Shown here: positions 9,028-17,700 of the stretch, one piece after another | How positions within the stretch are numbered: the first letter of the stretch is position 1 | Layout: the number at the start of each line of letters is the position of its first letter | From: DATNPH01 sp036703315 | GTDB taxonomy: Bacteria > Cyanobacteriota > Cyanobacteriia > Cyanobacteriales > Coleofasciculaceae | Direction of reading: 5' to 3' | Assembly (NCBI GenBank): GCA_036703315.1 | Contig: DATNPH010000170.1 | Span: 1 to 36,341, forward strand | DNA: 36,341 bases | Notes under the pieces: model-generated | Databases searched by the model: none | Seen by the model: only the letters and a program-made list of their open reading frames with translations | What the model was told of the DNA's origin: nothing | Program-made: the position numbers and the translations under genes

Positions 9028-9123
9028 CCGTAAGTCGTCTGTTGTGGGTATATCGGCACAAGAAACGACTTACGGCTTCGAGTTGACTGAGCGTTCTGCT
9101 GTTGGATTGAGCAGATAGAACGC
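9028..9123. promoter_or_regulatory. Two inverted repeats in the pheS leader / surE upstream region
   Basis: First repeat: CCGTAAGTCGT (9028-9038) and ACGACTTACGG (9065-9075), 11 bp perfect with a 26-nt loop. Second: GCGTTCT (9091-9097) and AGAACGC (9117-9123), extendable by GCT/AGC across a 4-nt bulge. They lie about 50-150 nt upstream of the pheS ATG in a divergent intergenic region of 430 bp. They could be leader structures of the pheS mRNA or inserted repeats. The rest of the gap holds no convincing gene. Confidence 0.45.
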
Positions 9124-9262
9124 GCTTAGATCATCAAAGCCGATTACCTTTACCAGTTTACCGAGCCGAGCTGTAATTCTCTTAGGGGTCGAATTTTTTT
9201 GTTGAGGATCTCCCTCTCATTGATGTAAGTAAGGTAGACAAAATTAAGCCCTAGAAAGAAAA

Positions 9263-9319
9263 CCTCTTCCCCAGCGTTCGACTGAGCGCTCACGCCGAAG
9301 TCTTCTCCTCTTCCCCAGC
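9263..9319. repeat. 13-bp direct repeats flanking a repeat-like core
   Basis: CCTCTTCCCCAGC occurs at 9263-9275 and 9307-9319. The 31 nt between them contain GTTCGACTGAGCGCTCACG, which looks like a dispersed cyanobacterial repeat; a related GAGTTGACTGAGCGTTC occurs at 9080-9096. A 75-codon minus-strand reading frame across this stretch has no protein-like features and is not called as a gene. Confidence 0.4.
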
Positions 9320-9407
9320 TCTGTTCATTGACTTTTAACTTTCGAGACACCGTCTCGCTCAAGCTACAATCGAACAACGACTTTCATCATTGCCGCAACT
9401 TTATTTC

Positions 9408-10220
9408 ATGAAATTGCTCATTAGCAACGACGACGGGATTTATGCACTCGGTATTCGCACCCTCGCCGACACGCTTGCCGAAGCTGGTCATGATGTCACC
9501 GTCGTTTGCCCTGACCGAGAGCGATCGGCCACTGGTCATGGTCTGACGCTACACGACCCCATTCGAGCCGAAAAAGTTGAATCAATTTTTCACCCAGCCG
9601 TTAGAGCCTGGTCTTGTTCAGGAACGCCCTCAGACTGTGTGAAGCTGGCATTGGGGGCATTAATTGACGATCCACTAGATTTTGTTCTTTCTGGCATTAA
9701 CCACGGCTCTAACCTTGGTACTGATATTCTCTACTCTGGAACTGTCTCAGCCGCAATGGAAGGCGTGATCGAAGGGATTCCCAGCATTGCCTTTAGTCTT
9801 GCTAGTCATACTTCCAGGGAGTTTAAAGCAGCGGCAATGTTTGCCAAAATTCTAGTTACTCAGCTGTCCAAACAACCGCTACCAGAGGCAATGTTGCTCA
9901 ATGTTAATGTGCCGCCAGTGAAGCCAGAAGAAATAGCTGGTGTGAGGATTACCCGTCAAGGGATTCGTCGCTATTTCGATACGTTTGAAAAACGAGTTGA
10001 TCCACGCGGCAAAACTTATTACTGGTTAGCGGGTGAAGTCCTTGAAGATGTCGAACAACCAGCACATCTCCACCTTCCCACTGATGTGCCTACAGATGTT
10101 CAGGCAATTCTTGACAAATATATCACTGTGACACCCTTACAATACAATCTCACCGATACAGCTGGAGTAAACAGCTTGCAGAAGCTGGGATTTGATTCAC
10201 TCTTTCCAAATAGCCATTAG
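9408..10220 (+). CDS. surE: 5'-nucleotidase / stationary-phase survival protein SurE
   Basis: SurE is a metal-dependent nucleoside monophosphate phosphatase acting in the cytoplasm. The start is the ATG at 9408 (MKLLISNDDG); a TTG 18 nt upstream would add only MPQLYF ahead of the conserved N-terminus. The product has 270 residues, normal for the family. The metal site is visible as ISNDDG (D8, D9), the serine in RERSATGHGLT (about residue 38) and the asparagine in LSGINHGSNLG (about residue 95). YSGTVSAAMEGVIEGIPSIAFS completes the signature. It is convergent with the HD-GYP-like gene 102 bp downstream. Confidence 0.96.
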   Translation: MKLLISNDDGIYALGIRTLADTLAEAGHDVTVVCPDRERSATGHGLTLHDPIRAEKVESIFHPAVRAWSCSGTPSDCVKLALGALIDDPLDFVLSGINHGSNLGTDILYSGTVSAAMEGVIEGIPSIAFSLASHTSREFKAAAMFAKILVTQLSKQPLPEAMLLNVNVPPVKPEEIAGVRITRQGIRRYFDTFEKRVDPRGKTYYWLAGEVLEDVEQPAHLHLPTDVPTDVQAILDKYITVTPLQYNLTDTAGVNSLQKLGFDSLFPNSH

Positions 10221-10230
10221 CCCTTCGGGT

Positions 10231-10253
10231 GACGCTCCTGTGTCGCTACCGCT
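10231..10253. repeat. Dispersed repeat, copy 1 (GACGCTCC...GTCGCTACCGCT)
   Basis: This 23-nt string just after surE is nearly identical to 28390-28413 (one indel and one substitution). It follows a small CCCTTCGGG palindrome at 10221-10229. It fits the short palindromic repeats scattered in cyanobacterial intergenic regions. Confidence 0.55.
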
Positions 10254-10270
10254 GCGAAGTATGCCAGTCA

Positions 10271-10313
10271 CTCATGGGGGAACTCCCAAGATCACGCTGG
10301 CTCACCATGAGCC
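10271..10313. terminator. Hairpins between convergent surE and HD-GYP-like genes
   Basis: CTCATGG (10271-10277) pairs with CCATGAG (10305-10311), with GGGAACTCCC inside. Alternatively GGCTCA/TGAGCC (10299-10313) forms a tight hairpin with a 3-nt loop. The position between two facing stop codons suggests a bidirectional terminator, but there is no long T-run. Confidence 0.35.
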
Positions 10314-10322
10314 ACTTCCTTA

Positions 10323-11039
10323 TTAGTTGCCGCCTCGGTAGTAAAGCTCAAGAAATCGGAAAAATTTCTCACATAGTACTGGGTCTCTTGCCCCTTCCTG
10401 CATCTCTTTGGTAAGTTCTTCAACCGCCTGCATCCAGTAAGGGCGATCGCCTGGGGAAGCATTGCTTTTGCGATGTAGCCGCTTACTGATAATGGCATCT
10501 GCCACATTCACTAGCTGGAAAACTTGGACAATGTAAGGGATTTCCTCGCCATGCAACCCATCAGGATAGCCTGTGCCATTAAGCCGTTCTTGATGAGAGC
10601 GCACTAAGGGAGCAAACTCTTGAAGACCTGGAAGCTGATTACAGATAAGCTCTGAAACTTCTGGATACTCTCGAATCTTTACCCACTCCTGCTCGGTCAA
10701 AGAGCTGGGTTTGAGGAGGATAGAATCAGGAATACCAATTTTCCCCAAGCCATGGCAGTAGCTCAAGAAAACCAATTGGCGCATTTGTTCTTGCTCCAAC
10801 TTCAGCCAACGTGCAACGTTCAGGCACATTGTGCGCAGACGATAGCACCGTAGACCAGCTTGGAGGTTTCGAGCCAGCTGGATTTGTTCTAAAAAACTTA
10901 AAATCTCGGCGTCGCCGGGACGAAGCATTAAACTCTGAAGGTAGTCTTTATTATTTTTATTTTTGCCTGATTTATTGTCATTTGCGAACACCATTAGTAG
11001 TGCTAAATCCCTGTGAGGATTATCTTGAGCGGATTTCAT
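10323..11039 (-). CDS. Degenerate HD-GYP-domain protein
   Basis: A 238-residue protein whose residues ~50-235 align with the HD-GYP domain (cyclic-di-GMP phosphodiesterase fold): CHGLGKIGIPDSILLKPSSLTEQEW, HQERLNGTGYPDGLHGEEIP and VADAIIS are recognisable. Active-site positions are replaced: the HD pair is H96-G97, the HHE segment reads S148-H149-Q150-E151, the upstream helix His is Cys/Tyr (LRCYRLR), and the second Asp of DAFDA is Ile184. It is therefore unlikely to hydrolyse cyclic di-GMP and may act as a binding or regulatory protein. Its ATG overlaps the hflX stop by 4 bp (ATGA), indicating translational coupling. The N-terminus (NKSGKNKNNKD) is a short polar tail. Confidence 0.85.
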   Translation of the reverse strand: MKSAQDNPHRDLALLMVFANDNKSGKNKNNKDYLQSLMLRPGDAEILSFLEQIQLARNLQAGLRCYRLRTMCLNVARWLKLEQEQMRQLVFLSYCHGLGKIGIPDSILLKPSSLTEQEWVKIREYPEVSELICNQLPGLQEFAPLVRSHQERLNGTGYPDGLHGEEIPYIVQVFQLVNVADAIISKRLHRKSNASPGDRPYWMQAVEELTKEMQEGARDPVLCEKFFRFLELYYRGGN

Positions 11040-12775
11040 CCAGGATTAAGGGCGTAATGAACTAGCTGAGCCAGTTTCTGACGGAGAGTTTCCAGTCCGA
11101 GACGCTCACTTGCGGAAATGAACACCCCCTGAGGAAATTCTTCTTGAGCCAGAGCCAGTGTATCACTGTCTACTTGGTCAATTTTATTAAACGCCACCAG
11201 TATCGGTCCGGGTGTAACAGGCATTTGCCCCAAAATAGACATCACAGACCGAATATGATTTTGCCATGCTGGATGTGACAAATCCACCACATGCAGCAAG
11301 GCATCAGCTTCTGTGACTTCTTCTAAGGTAGCGCGGAAAGAGTCCACTAGAGGCGGGGGGAGTTCGTGGATAAATCCGACAGTGTCAGTGAGCAAAATCT
11401 CAACAGGCTCACCTGTCACGGCGTTGAGAATGGGTAAGCGTCGTGTGGTCGGGTCAAGCGTGGCAAACAGCTGATCGGCGGTGTACACCTCAGCGTTAGT
11501 CAGTGTATTCAGTAGGGTGGATTTGCCAGCATTGGTGTAACCCACTACTGCCACCGTAGGAACTTCACGTTGCTGACGCCGTTGCCGCATCCGTGAGCGA
11601 TGAGCTTGTAACTGGTTTACTTCTTCTTGGAGTCGCGTAATGCGGCGCTGAATGGCACGACGTTCGGTTTCTAGTTTAGTTTCACCAGGACCACGGGTGC
11701 CGATCCCACCACCTAGACGTGACATCGCCTGACCACGACCGGTGAGGCGGGGCAGCATGTATTCTAGTTGGGCAAGTTCCACCTGCAATTTCCCAGCGCG
11801 GGATTGGGCCCGTTGGGCAAAGATATCCAGAATGACCTCGGTACGGTCTACAACTCGAACACCGGTTTCAGATTCCAGGTTACGAACTTGTGCGGGTGAG
11901 AGGTCTCGGTCAAACACCACAAGATTAGCTCCCAAGGTTTGTACGGTAAGGGCAATTTCCTGAACTTTACCAGCACCAACAACAGTTTGGGGGTGGGGGC
12001 GCGATCGCTTTTGTCGTACCATCTGCAACACTTCTCCACCCGCCGTTTCTACCAAGCGGGCGATTTCTGCCAATCCGTCTTCAAATCGCTCTTTTTTTAC
12101 GTCATCCGTCATCAACCCAACAATCAGCACCCGCTCTTGATCCGCATCGACTTGTTGAGCAACAAATTCTCGGCGGAATTCGGATTCGAGTCCCTCCACC
12201 AAATCTAGGAAATCCTGTTGGGTTAGTATGTCCAAGCTCAAGGCTGGCGACACACTCCAACTTTGTCCGAAGTCGTCGTCAAGTTTTGGCACTCCTTGCT
12301 CGGTGGCAGGTACTAAGTGGGCTAAGTAGGTTTCTCTGACATAACCTGTAGCACCACCGCCCCGCCGTTCAAATCCCGACTGTGTAATATTTAGCATCAC
12401 CAAGGCGTCAAGTCGCTGAATCGCCATTGCAGTTAAGTCTGATTCTCTAGGGATTTCTGACTTGAGCTGGGTAGCAATACAGCGAATCCCACATAATCGT
12501 TCTGCACCGTAGCGGGGCAATTCTAGGGGGGGAATCTTTGTCTGAGGTGGGCTACCGACTCCCACACGAATTACCTGCCCCCGACGATTGATGTAGGTAC
12601 ACAACGGCTGTTTGATGTCGGCGCTGATGGCAGCCAGTCGCTGGGCAAACTCTGGGGTAGCTAAGCGATCGCCCGGTAGCCGTTGGTGATATAGCCGTTG
12701 TAGCTGCTTGAGTTGGCTAGACTTTAGACCCTGTAAATTACCGTAGATAGTCTCGATAGGCTCATTTAACCTCAA
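11036..12775 (-). CDS. hflX: Ribosome-associated GTPase HflX
   Basis: A 579-residue Obg-HflX superfamily GTPase, a ribosome-binding GTPase that in other bacteria splits stalled ribosomes. The N-terminal ~200 residues are the extension usual in cyanobacteria. The HflX nucleotide-binding domain follows (ERVLIVGLMTDD...VVGAGKVQEIA...VVFDRDLSPAQVRNLE), then the glycine-rich linker GGGIGTRGPGETKLE. The G domain has G1 GYTNAGKST (about residue 411), G3 DTVGF, G4 NKID and G5 SASE. The likely start is TTG at 12773-12775, because no ATG occurs before the conserved IYGNLQGLKSSQLKQLQRLYHQRLPGDRL stretch. It is followed by the coupled HD-GYP-like gene. Confidence 0.95.
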   Translation of the reverse strand: MRLNEPIETIYGNLQGLKSSQLKQLQRLYHQRLPGDRLATPEFAQRLAAISADIKQPLCTYINRRGQVIRVGVGSPPQTKIPPLELPRYGAERLCGIRCIATQLKSEIPRESDLTAMAIQRLDALVMLNITQSGFERRGGGATGYVRETYLAHLVPATEQGVPKLDDDFGQSWSVSPALSLDILTQQDFLDLVEGLESEFRREFVAQQVDADQERVLIVGLMTDDVKKERFEDGLAEIARLVETAGGEVLQMVRQKRSRPHPQTVVGAGKVQEIALTVQTLGANLVVFDRDLSPAQVRNLESETGVRVVDRTEVILDIFAQRAQSRAGKLQVELAQLEYMLPRLTGRGQAMSRLGGGIGTRGPGETKLETERRAIQRRITRLQEEVNQLQAHRSRMRQRRQQREVPTVAVVGYTNAGKSTLLNTLTNAEVYTADQLFATLDPTTRRLPILNAVTGEPVEILLTDTVGFIHELPPPLVDSFRATLEEVTEADALLHVVDLSHPAWQNHIRSVMSILGQMPVTPGPILVAFNKIDQVDSDTLALAQEEFPQGVFISASERLGLETLRQKLAQLVHYALNPG

Positions 12776-12953
12776 ACTTTATGAGATCTATTTTACCTAG
12801 TTGATAAATCTCTGGGCTAGAGCCAGTGCCGAGCTTTGCTAATCAGGGCGCTAGCCCTCTAAGTAGGACATATTTTTACAAAAAGTATTTATTTGTAATA
12901 TAAAACCATGTTTTAAGTTAATCTTTTGCTGAAAAAAAAGTTTGGAGACATTT

Positions 12954-12994
12954 GCGATCGCCTAGTGTTCTTGCTTCAGGAGCTAGGCGATCGC
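12954..12994. repeat. HIP1-capped inverted repeat upstream of hflX
   Basis: GCGATCGCCTAG (12954-12965) and CTAGGCGATCGC (12983-12994) form a 12-bp perfect stem with a 17-nt loop; each arm carries a full HIP1 octamer. It sits in the 494-bp gap between hflX and the next gene (12776-13269), which is otherwise AT-rich and shows no gene. Confidence 0.7.
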
Positions 12995-13269
12995 TTTCCC
13001 GGTTACATCGCTCAATTTTACGGAAGTATCTTGCGAAATCATCTGGAAAGCGGCAGATCTAGTAGGTAGCTTATTGTATCTTGTCAAAGTGAGCTCTACC
13101 CGGAGTAAAGACTATGATTTTCTTCGTTAGTTTAAAAACCTATTCTTAACTAGTCATATCAATATAAGGATTTCTTTAATGATAGGCAGATAACTAATTT
13201 TTCGAATCCTTTAGTTTGAAATTCACGAAGAAAGTATTAACATAAAGTTGTTTATTAGGTTGTCCAAAC

Positions 13270-13959
13270 ATGAATCAAATCAAACAGAAAGATAATATAA
13301 AAACTGAACGACAAGTATTTTCATTAATACTTCCTAAAGAATTATTTATAAAAGTCATTACCCTTCTAGTATTGTTGTACTTAGCCGCAATTCCTTTTGG
13401 ACAAGTAAAAAATAAGTTTGAACCAACTGATGTAGTAATCCTTATCGTTTTACTGTTATTTAATTCCGGTCTATTTGAGAGATTAGGAACGCTAGAGTAT
13501 AAAGATGGTGGACTGAAAGTAGAACTTAGCCAGCTCAAGCAAGAGCAAGAAGCGCAAAGAGATAATATTCAAGCCAATACAAACATAATACAGCGCCTAT
13601 CTGCCCTAGAGCGGATGATATCTGCTAATGGTCAGGAAAAACAACAAATTACAAGCTTGCTTGATGAAAACGAACTAAAGCATCTCAAAAGGTTAGCAAG
13701 CGATCAAACCTACCTCGATTACGTAAAACAACAAAATTTTAAACAGGAATTACGGCGTTTGCGGACACTAGGCTTGATTGAAACCTGCCCAGGTAAACAA
13801 ATTGGTTTAATACCAGAGCAAGGCAATTTAAGGGACTATGTAAAGCTTACAGAGCGTGGCAAACAGTATCTCACCCGGAGAGAACAGGCAGAACAAACAG
13901 AGCACACAACAAACAATTCAGAAGACAAAATTCAGGATTTAGCAGAACCTCATGCTTAA
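13270..13959 (+). CDS. Membrane-anchored coiled-coil / winged-helix-like protein
   Basis: A 229-residue protein. Two membrane helices (about 25-45 and 54-70) are followed by a charged coiled coil (about 80-125, SQLKQEQEAQRDNIQANTNIIQRL). A C-terminal globular domain (about 130-205, LLDENELKHLKRLASD...ELRRLRTLGLIE...DYVKLTERGKQYL) has the look of a winged helix of the MarR-like type, with LTERG as the wing/last helix. A polar tail ends the protein. I infer a membrane-tethered DNA- or protein-binding regulator; the ligand is unknown. It has no partner gene beside it. A small TTCTAC/GTAGAA hairpin (13960-13980) overlaps the end of the stop codon. Confidence 0.75.
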   Translation: MNQIKQKDNIKTERQVFSLILPKELFIKVITLLVLLYLAAIPFGQVKNKFEPTDVVILIVLLLFNSGLFERLGTLEYKDGGLKVELSQLKQEQEAQRDNIQANTNIIQRLSALERMISANGQEKQQITSLLDENELKHLKRLASDQTYLDYVKQQNFKQELRRLRTLGLIETCPGKQIGLIPEQGNLRDYVKLTERGKQYLTRREQAEQTEHTTNNSEDKIQDLAEPHA

Positions 13960-14125
13960 TTCTACTGCTCTTGGGTAGAAATAACTTATCAGTTAGAAAC
14001 AGGCAAGATGTAAGATGGGTTTTCTTCAACGAACGAAAAACTTTCCTCTAGCTGCACAGGGGAGTTCAACAAAAAAGTCTTGAGGTATTATTGAGAAAGG
14101 GTTATTTAGCGATCGCCTCTACTTC

Positions 14126-14600
14126 CTAAGTCTCACTCCTGCCTGTGCGACTACACTTCCGTTGCGTCACCTCATGGCGATAACGAAACAGTTGCTCTAG
14201 TTGTGCCATTACTAACCAACCAAACGCCTGCTCGATGAGCCAATCACCCGGTAATACAAATTCAATGTGTCCGTTAGCCGAATTTTCCTACCTTCTTGAG
14301 CAAATTGATGGCGATGAAGCCACTATTCAAATAGCCCTTCTTTTTGTTCATCAGTGAAAAGTCGGTTTTGTTCATATTCGATGTGAACGAAACCGATCAT
14401 AGTGGGAGTGGGTCAAGGAAAATCTGAAATTCGGAAACTGCCGTAACCTCCAGCCCGCCTCGCGACGCACCAACTGAGTCCGGTTGCCAAGGTGGGGTAA
14501 GTAGTAGTTCCAGGACATCGGGGCGTTCTGTGAAAGCCTCAAACAACCTCAACGGGTGCATCAATGAGGCTGGATTATCGAAAATATAGCCTGAATTTTA
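14126..14600 (-). pseudogene. Degraded minus-strand coding remnants
   Basis: In the 820-bp gap 13960-14779, three protein-like minus-strand stretches overlap or abut. One (14397-14597, ATG at 14561, 54 residues from the ATG) reads MHPLRLFEAFTERPDVLELL and ends with TGA overlapping the ATG of a 25-residue frame (14323-14400, MIGFVHIEYEQNRLFTDEQK). That frame continues past a TAG as WLHRHQFAQEGRKIRL. A third frame (14126-14287) contains EFVLPGDWLIEQAFGWL, faintly like the LPxxWxVERxFxWL segment of IS5-type transposases. Stops and frame changes suggest decayed genes. I cannot name them with confidence. Confidence 0.35.
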
Positions 14601-14779
14601 GAGTATGAAGTCTAATTTTATTAATTTAAAAAACAAATATTTAATTGTTTGCAACATTAGCCGCAACTTAAGTTAGTTTAATAATAAAAAGGTATTAATC
14701 ATACGATTCTTAGTAGTCAATTGAGAATTTAATATAATTTTCATACATGTCTAATAAATTGAGGGTTAGTCCTTAAAAA

Positions 14780-17700
14780 ATGAAACCCAACAAACAATCT
14801 AATTGGCAGGATTTACCTCAAGATAAAGCTTACTTGAGACGATCTAAATCAATTAAGTCTGGTAGTAAAAAGATTCACAGTAAAAACGTTCAATTTCTAT
14901 ATCAAAACCGAGCTGAGTTACAGGGATTATCTATTCTGTATGAAAGTCTTCCTTGTATTTGCTTTACCCTCAACTTAAAGGGAAAGGTTCTTTCTATTAG
15001 CCAGTTTGGTTCCGCTTCCCTTGGTTATGACGCTCTGGAGTTAGTCCAAAAGCCAGTCGCGTCAATTTTTTATTTAGAAGACCAAACCACCTGTGAAGCG
15101 GGGTTAAGTAATTTGCAGCACCAATCAACTCAGATGAGTGAATGGGAAGCTCGCCTTATTTGTAAAAATGGTGATATGAGGTGGGTAAGAGCACGCGCTT
15201 GCTTGGCTCCAGAAACTCAATCAAATCCGATAATCATCCTAGTTTGTGAACAGATTAGTGTTCCGAAGCCAATAGAGGATAAACGGCGAGACTCAGATGA
15301 GCTACACCGAAGTATGCTCACCCCTACCGAGCAGGAAAAAAGTCTCCGTATTACCGAGGAGAAACTGGAGCGTTCTTTGGAGGAACTTCGTTGGAAAGAA
15401 GCATTGCTTAAAGCAATGACCAGCACCTCCCCCTTGGCATTTTACGTTATGGACAACCGCACTGATGCCATTCTCTACTTCAACCACCGCTTTTGCGAAA
15501 TTTGGGGCATCGAACACTTGGAAGAGCAAATGCAGCGGGGCGAACTTAAAAACAGTGATATCAGTTCCGCTTGCTTGCCTCTTCTAGAAAATGTTGAGGC
15601 ATTTGCTGAATCATGCAAACCGCTCAAATGTGGAGAAAACAGCGCTGTTGTTGAGGACGAGATTAGCTTTATTGATGGGCGCACCATCCGGCACTTTTCT
15701 TCGCAAATCCAAGACGAGTCTGATCACTACTTCGGACGTCTCTCTATTTTCAAGGACATCACCGAACGCAAAAATGCCCAAGAAGCGTTGCAGCAACAGG
15801 TTCTCAAAGAGAGGTTGGTAGGAGCGATCGCTCAACGCATTCACGAGTCCTTGAACCTAGAGGAAATTCTTAATACAACGGTGGCAGAAGTCCGACAATT
15901 TCTCACCTGTGATCGAGTAATTATTTTCCGCCTTCATCCTGACGGCAGTGGAGTTGTCGTCGTTGAATCGGTAGGTTCTGAGTGGAAACGCATTTCAGGA
16001 ACAATCATCAATGATCGCTACTTTGCCGAGAGCTATGTTCAGCTTTACCAACAGGGACGAGTTCAAGCTGTAGAGGATATCTACACAGCTAAATTGGCTC
16101 CATGTCACGTTGAGTTACTCGCTCAGTTTCAGGTTAGAGCTAACCTTGTGGTACCGATTGTCCATGAAGAAAAACTGTGGGGGTTGTTGGTAACTCAGCA
16201 GTGTGGTGAGGCAAGACAGTGGCAGTCGCTGGAAATCGATTTGCTCAAATCACTAGCCACTCAAGCCGCTATTGCCATTCAGCAGTCGGAACTTTATCAG
16301 TACTCACAAACTGAAATCATTCAACGTCAACAGGCAGAAGCCGCATTACAGCAGCAGTTTCAGAGGGAACGCCTAATTGGTGCGATCGCAGGGCGCATTC
16401 GCAAATCTCTGAAGCTAGAGAAAATTTTAGAGTCCACAGTGGCGGAAGTGCGACAAGTTCTCCAAACTGACCGAGTCGTCATTTTCCGCTTTGAGCCGGA
16501 CTGGAGTGGAAAGATAGTCGTGGAATCTGTAGATAACCCCCAGCTTTCTATCCTCGGACAGAAGATCTACGACCCTTGTTTTAAACAAGTTTATATTTTG
16601 CCGTACCAACAGGGTCGGGTGAAGGCAATAGAAGATATCTACACAGCAAATCTAAACGAGTGTCATATTAATTTATTGACTCAGTTCCAAGTTAGAGCCA
16701 ACTTGGTGGTACCGATTTTGAAACAAGAACAGTTGTGGGGACTGCTAATTGCTCATCACTGTTCAGAACCTAGACAATGGCAGCAATTCGAGATTGATCT
16801 GCTCACTTCATTAGCTTCTCAGGCAGCGATCGCAATTCAGCAAAGTCAACTGTACGAGCAGGCAAAATCTCAAGCCAAACGAGAGAAAGCACTCAATCAG
16901 GTCACTCAAGTTATCCGCAGTTCTCTGGATTTAAATACCATTTTTTCCACAGCCACTCGTGAGATTAGTGAACTCCTGCAAGTAGACCGAGTTCAAATCT
17001 TGCAATATTTACCGGAACGGAAGCTCTGGGTAAGTCTAGCAGAGTCTTGCAAATGCTTATGTTCATCAGTTGAAACAAGGTTGGAAATCACTGATGAACA
17101 TAATGAGATTACTGAGAAACTCAAGCGATTAGACGTTGTTCGGATCGACAATACCAATAGTTTAGAGGGCGAGATTAACCAAGACGTAGCTAAACCTTTA
17201 CCAGGCGCTTGGCTATTGGTGCCACTGCGCTCTGGTGCTTCCGTCTGGGGAGCCTTGGGACTGGTGATGGATGTTGGTCCTTATCATTGGCAAGACTCTC
17301 AGGTAGAATTGAGCTGCGAAGTGGCTGACCAATTAGCGATCGCTCTCCAACAAGCCGAACTTTACGACCAAAGCCGCACGGCTGCAGCAACTGCCCTTAC
17401 ACAAGCGCAACAACTTGAGCTAGCTTTGCAGGAACTCCAGAAAACACAAGCCCAATTAGTGCAGAGCGAAAAAATGTCTAGCTTGGGACAGTTAGTGGCT
17501 GGGGTAGCTCATGAAATCAACAACCCCGTCAGCTTCATCTATGGCAATCTGATTCACGCCCATGGCTATACTCAAGATCTCCTGGGCTTAATACAGTTTT
17601 ATCAGCAGTACTACCCCAATCCCACACCAGAAGTTCAGTCGAAAATTGAAACCATTGACTTGGATTTCTTGATTGAAGACTTACCGAAACTGTTGGATTC

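Noticed and set aside
9150..9377. A 75-codon minus-strand frame upstream of surE
   Set aside because: It is built largely from the direct-repeat region 9263-9319 and has no protein-like features.
13195..13215. TTCGAATCC, a tRNA T-loop-like string
   Set aside because: No acceptor, D or anticodon stems can be formed around it; no tRNA was found in the window.
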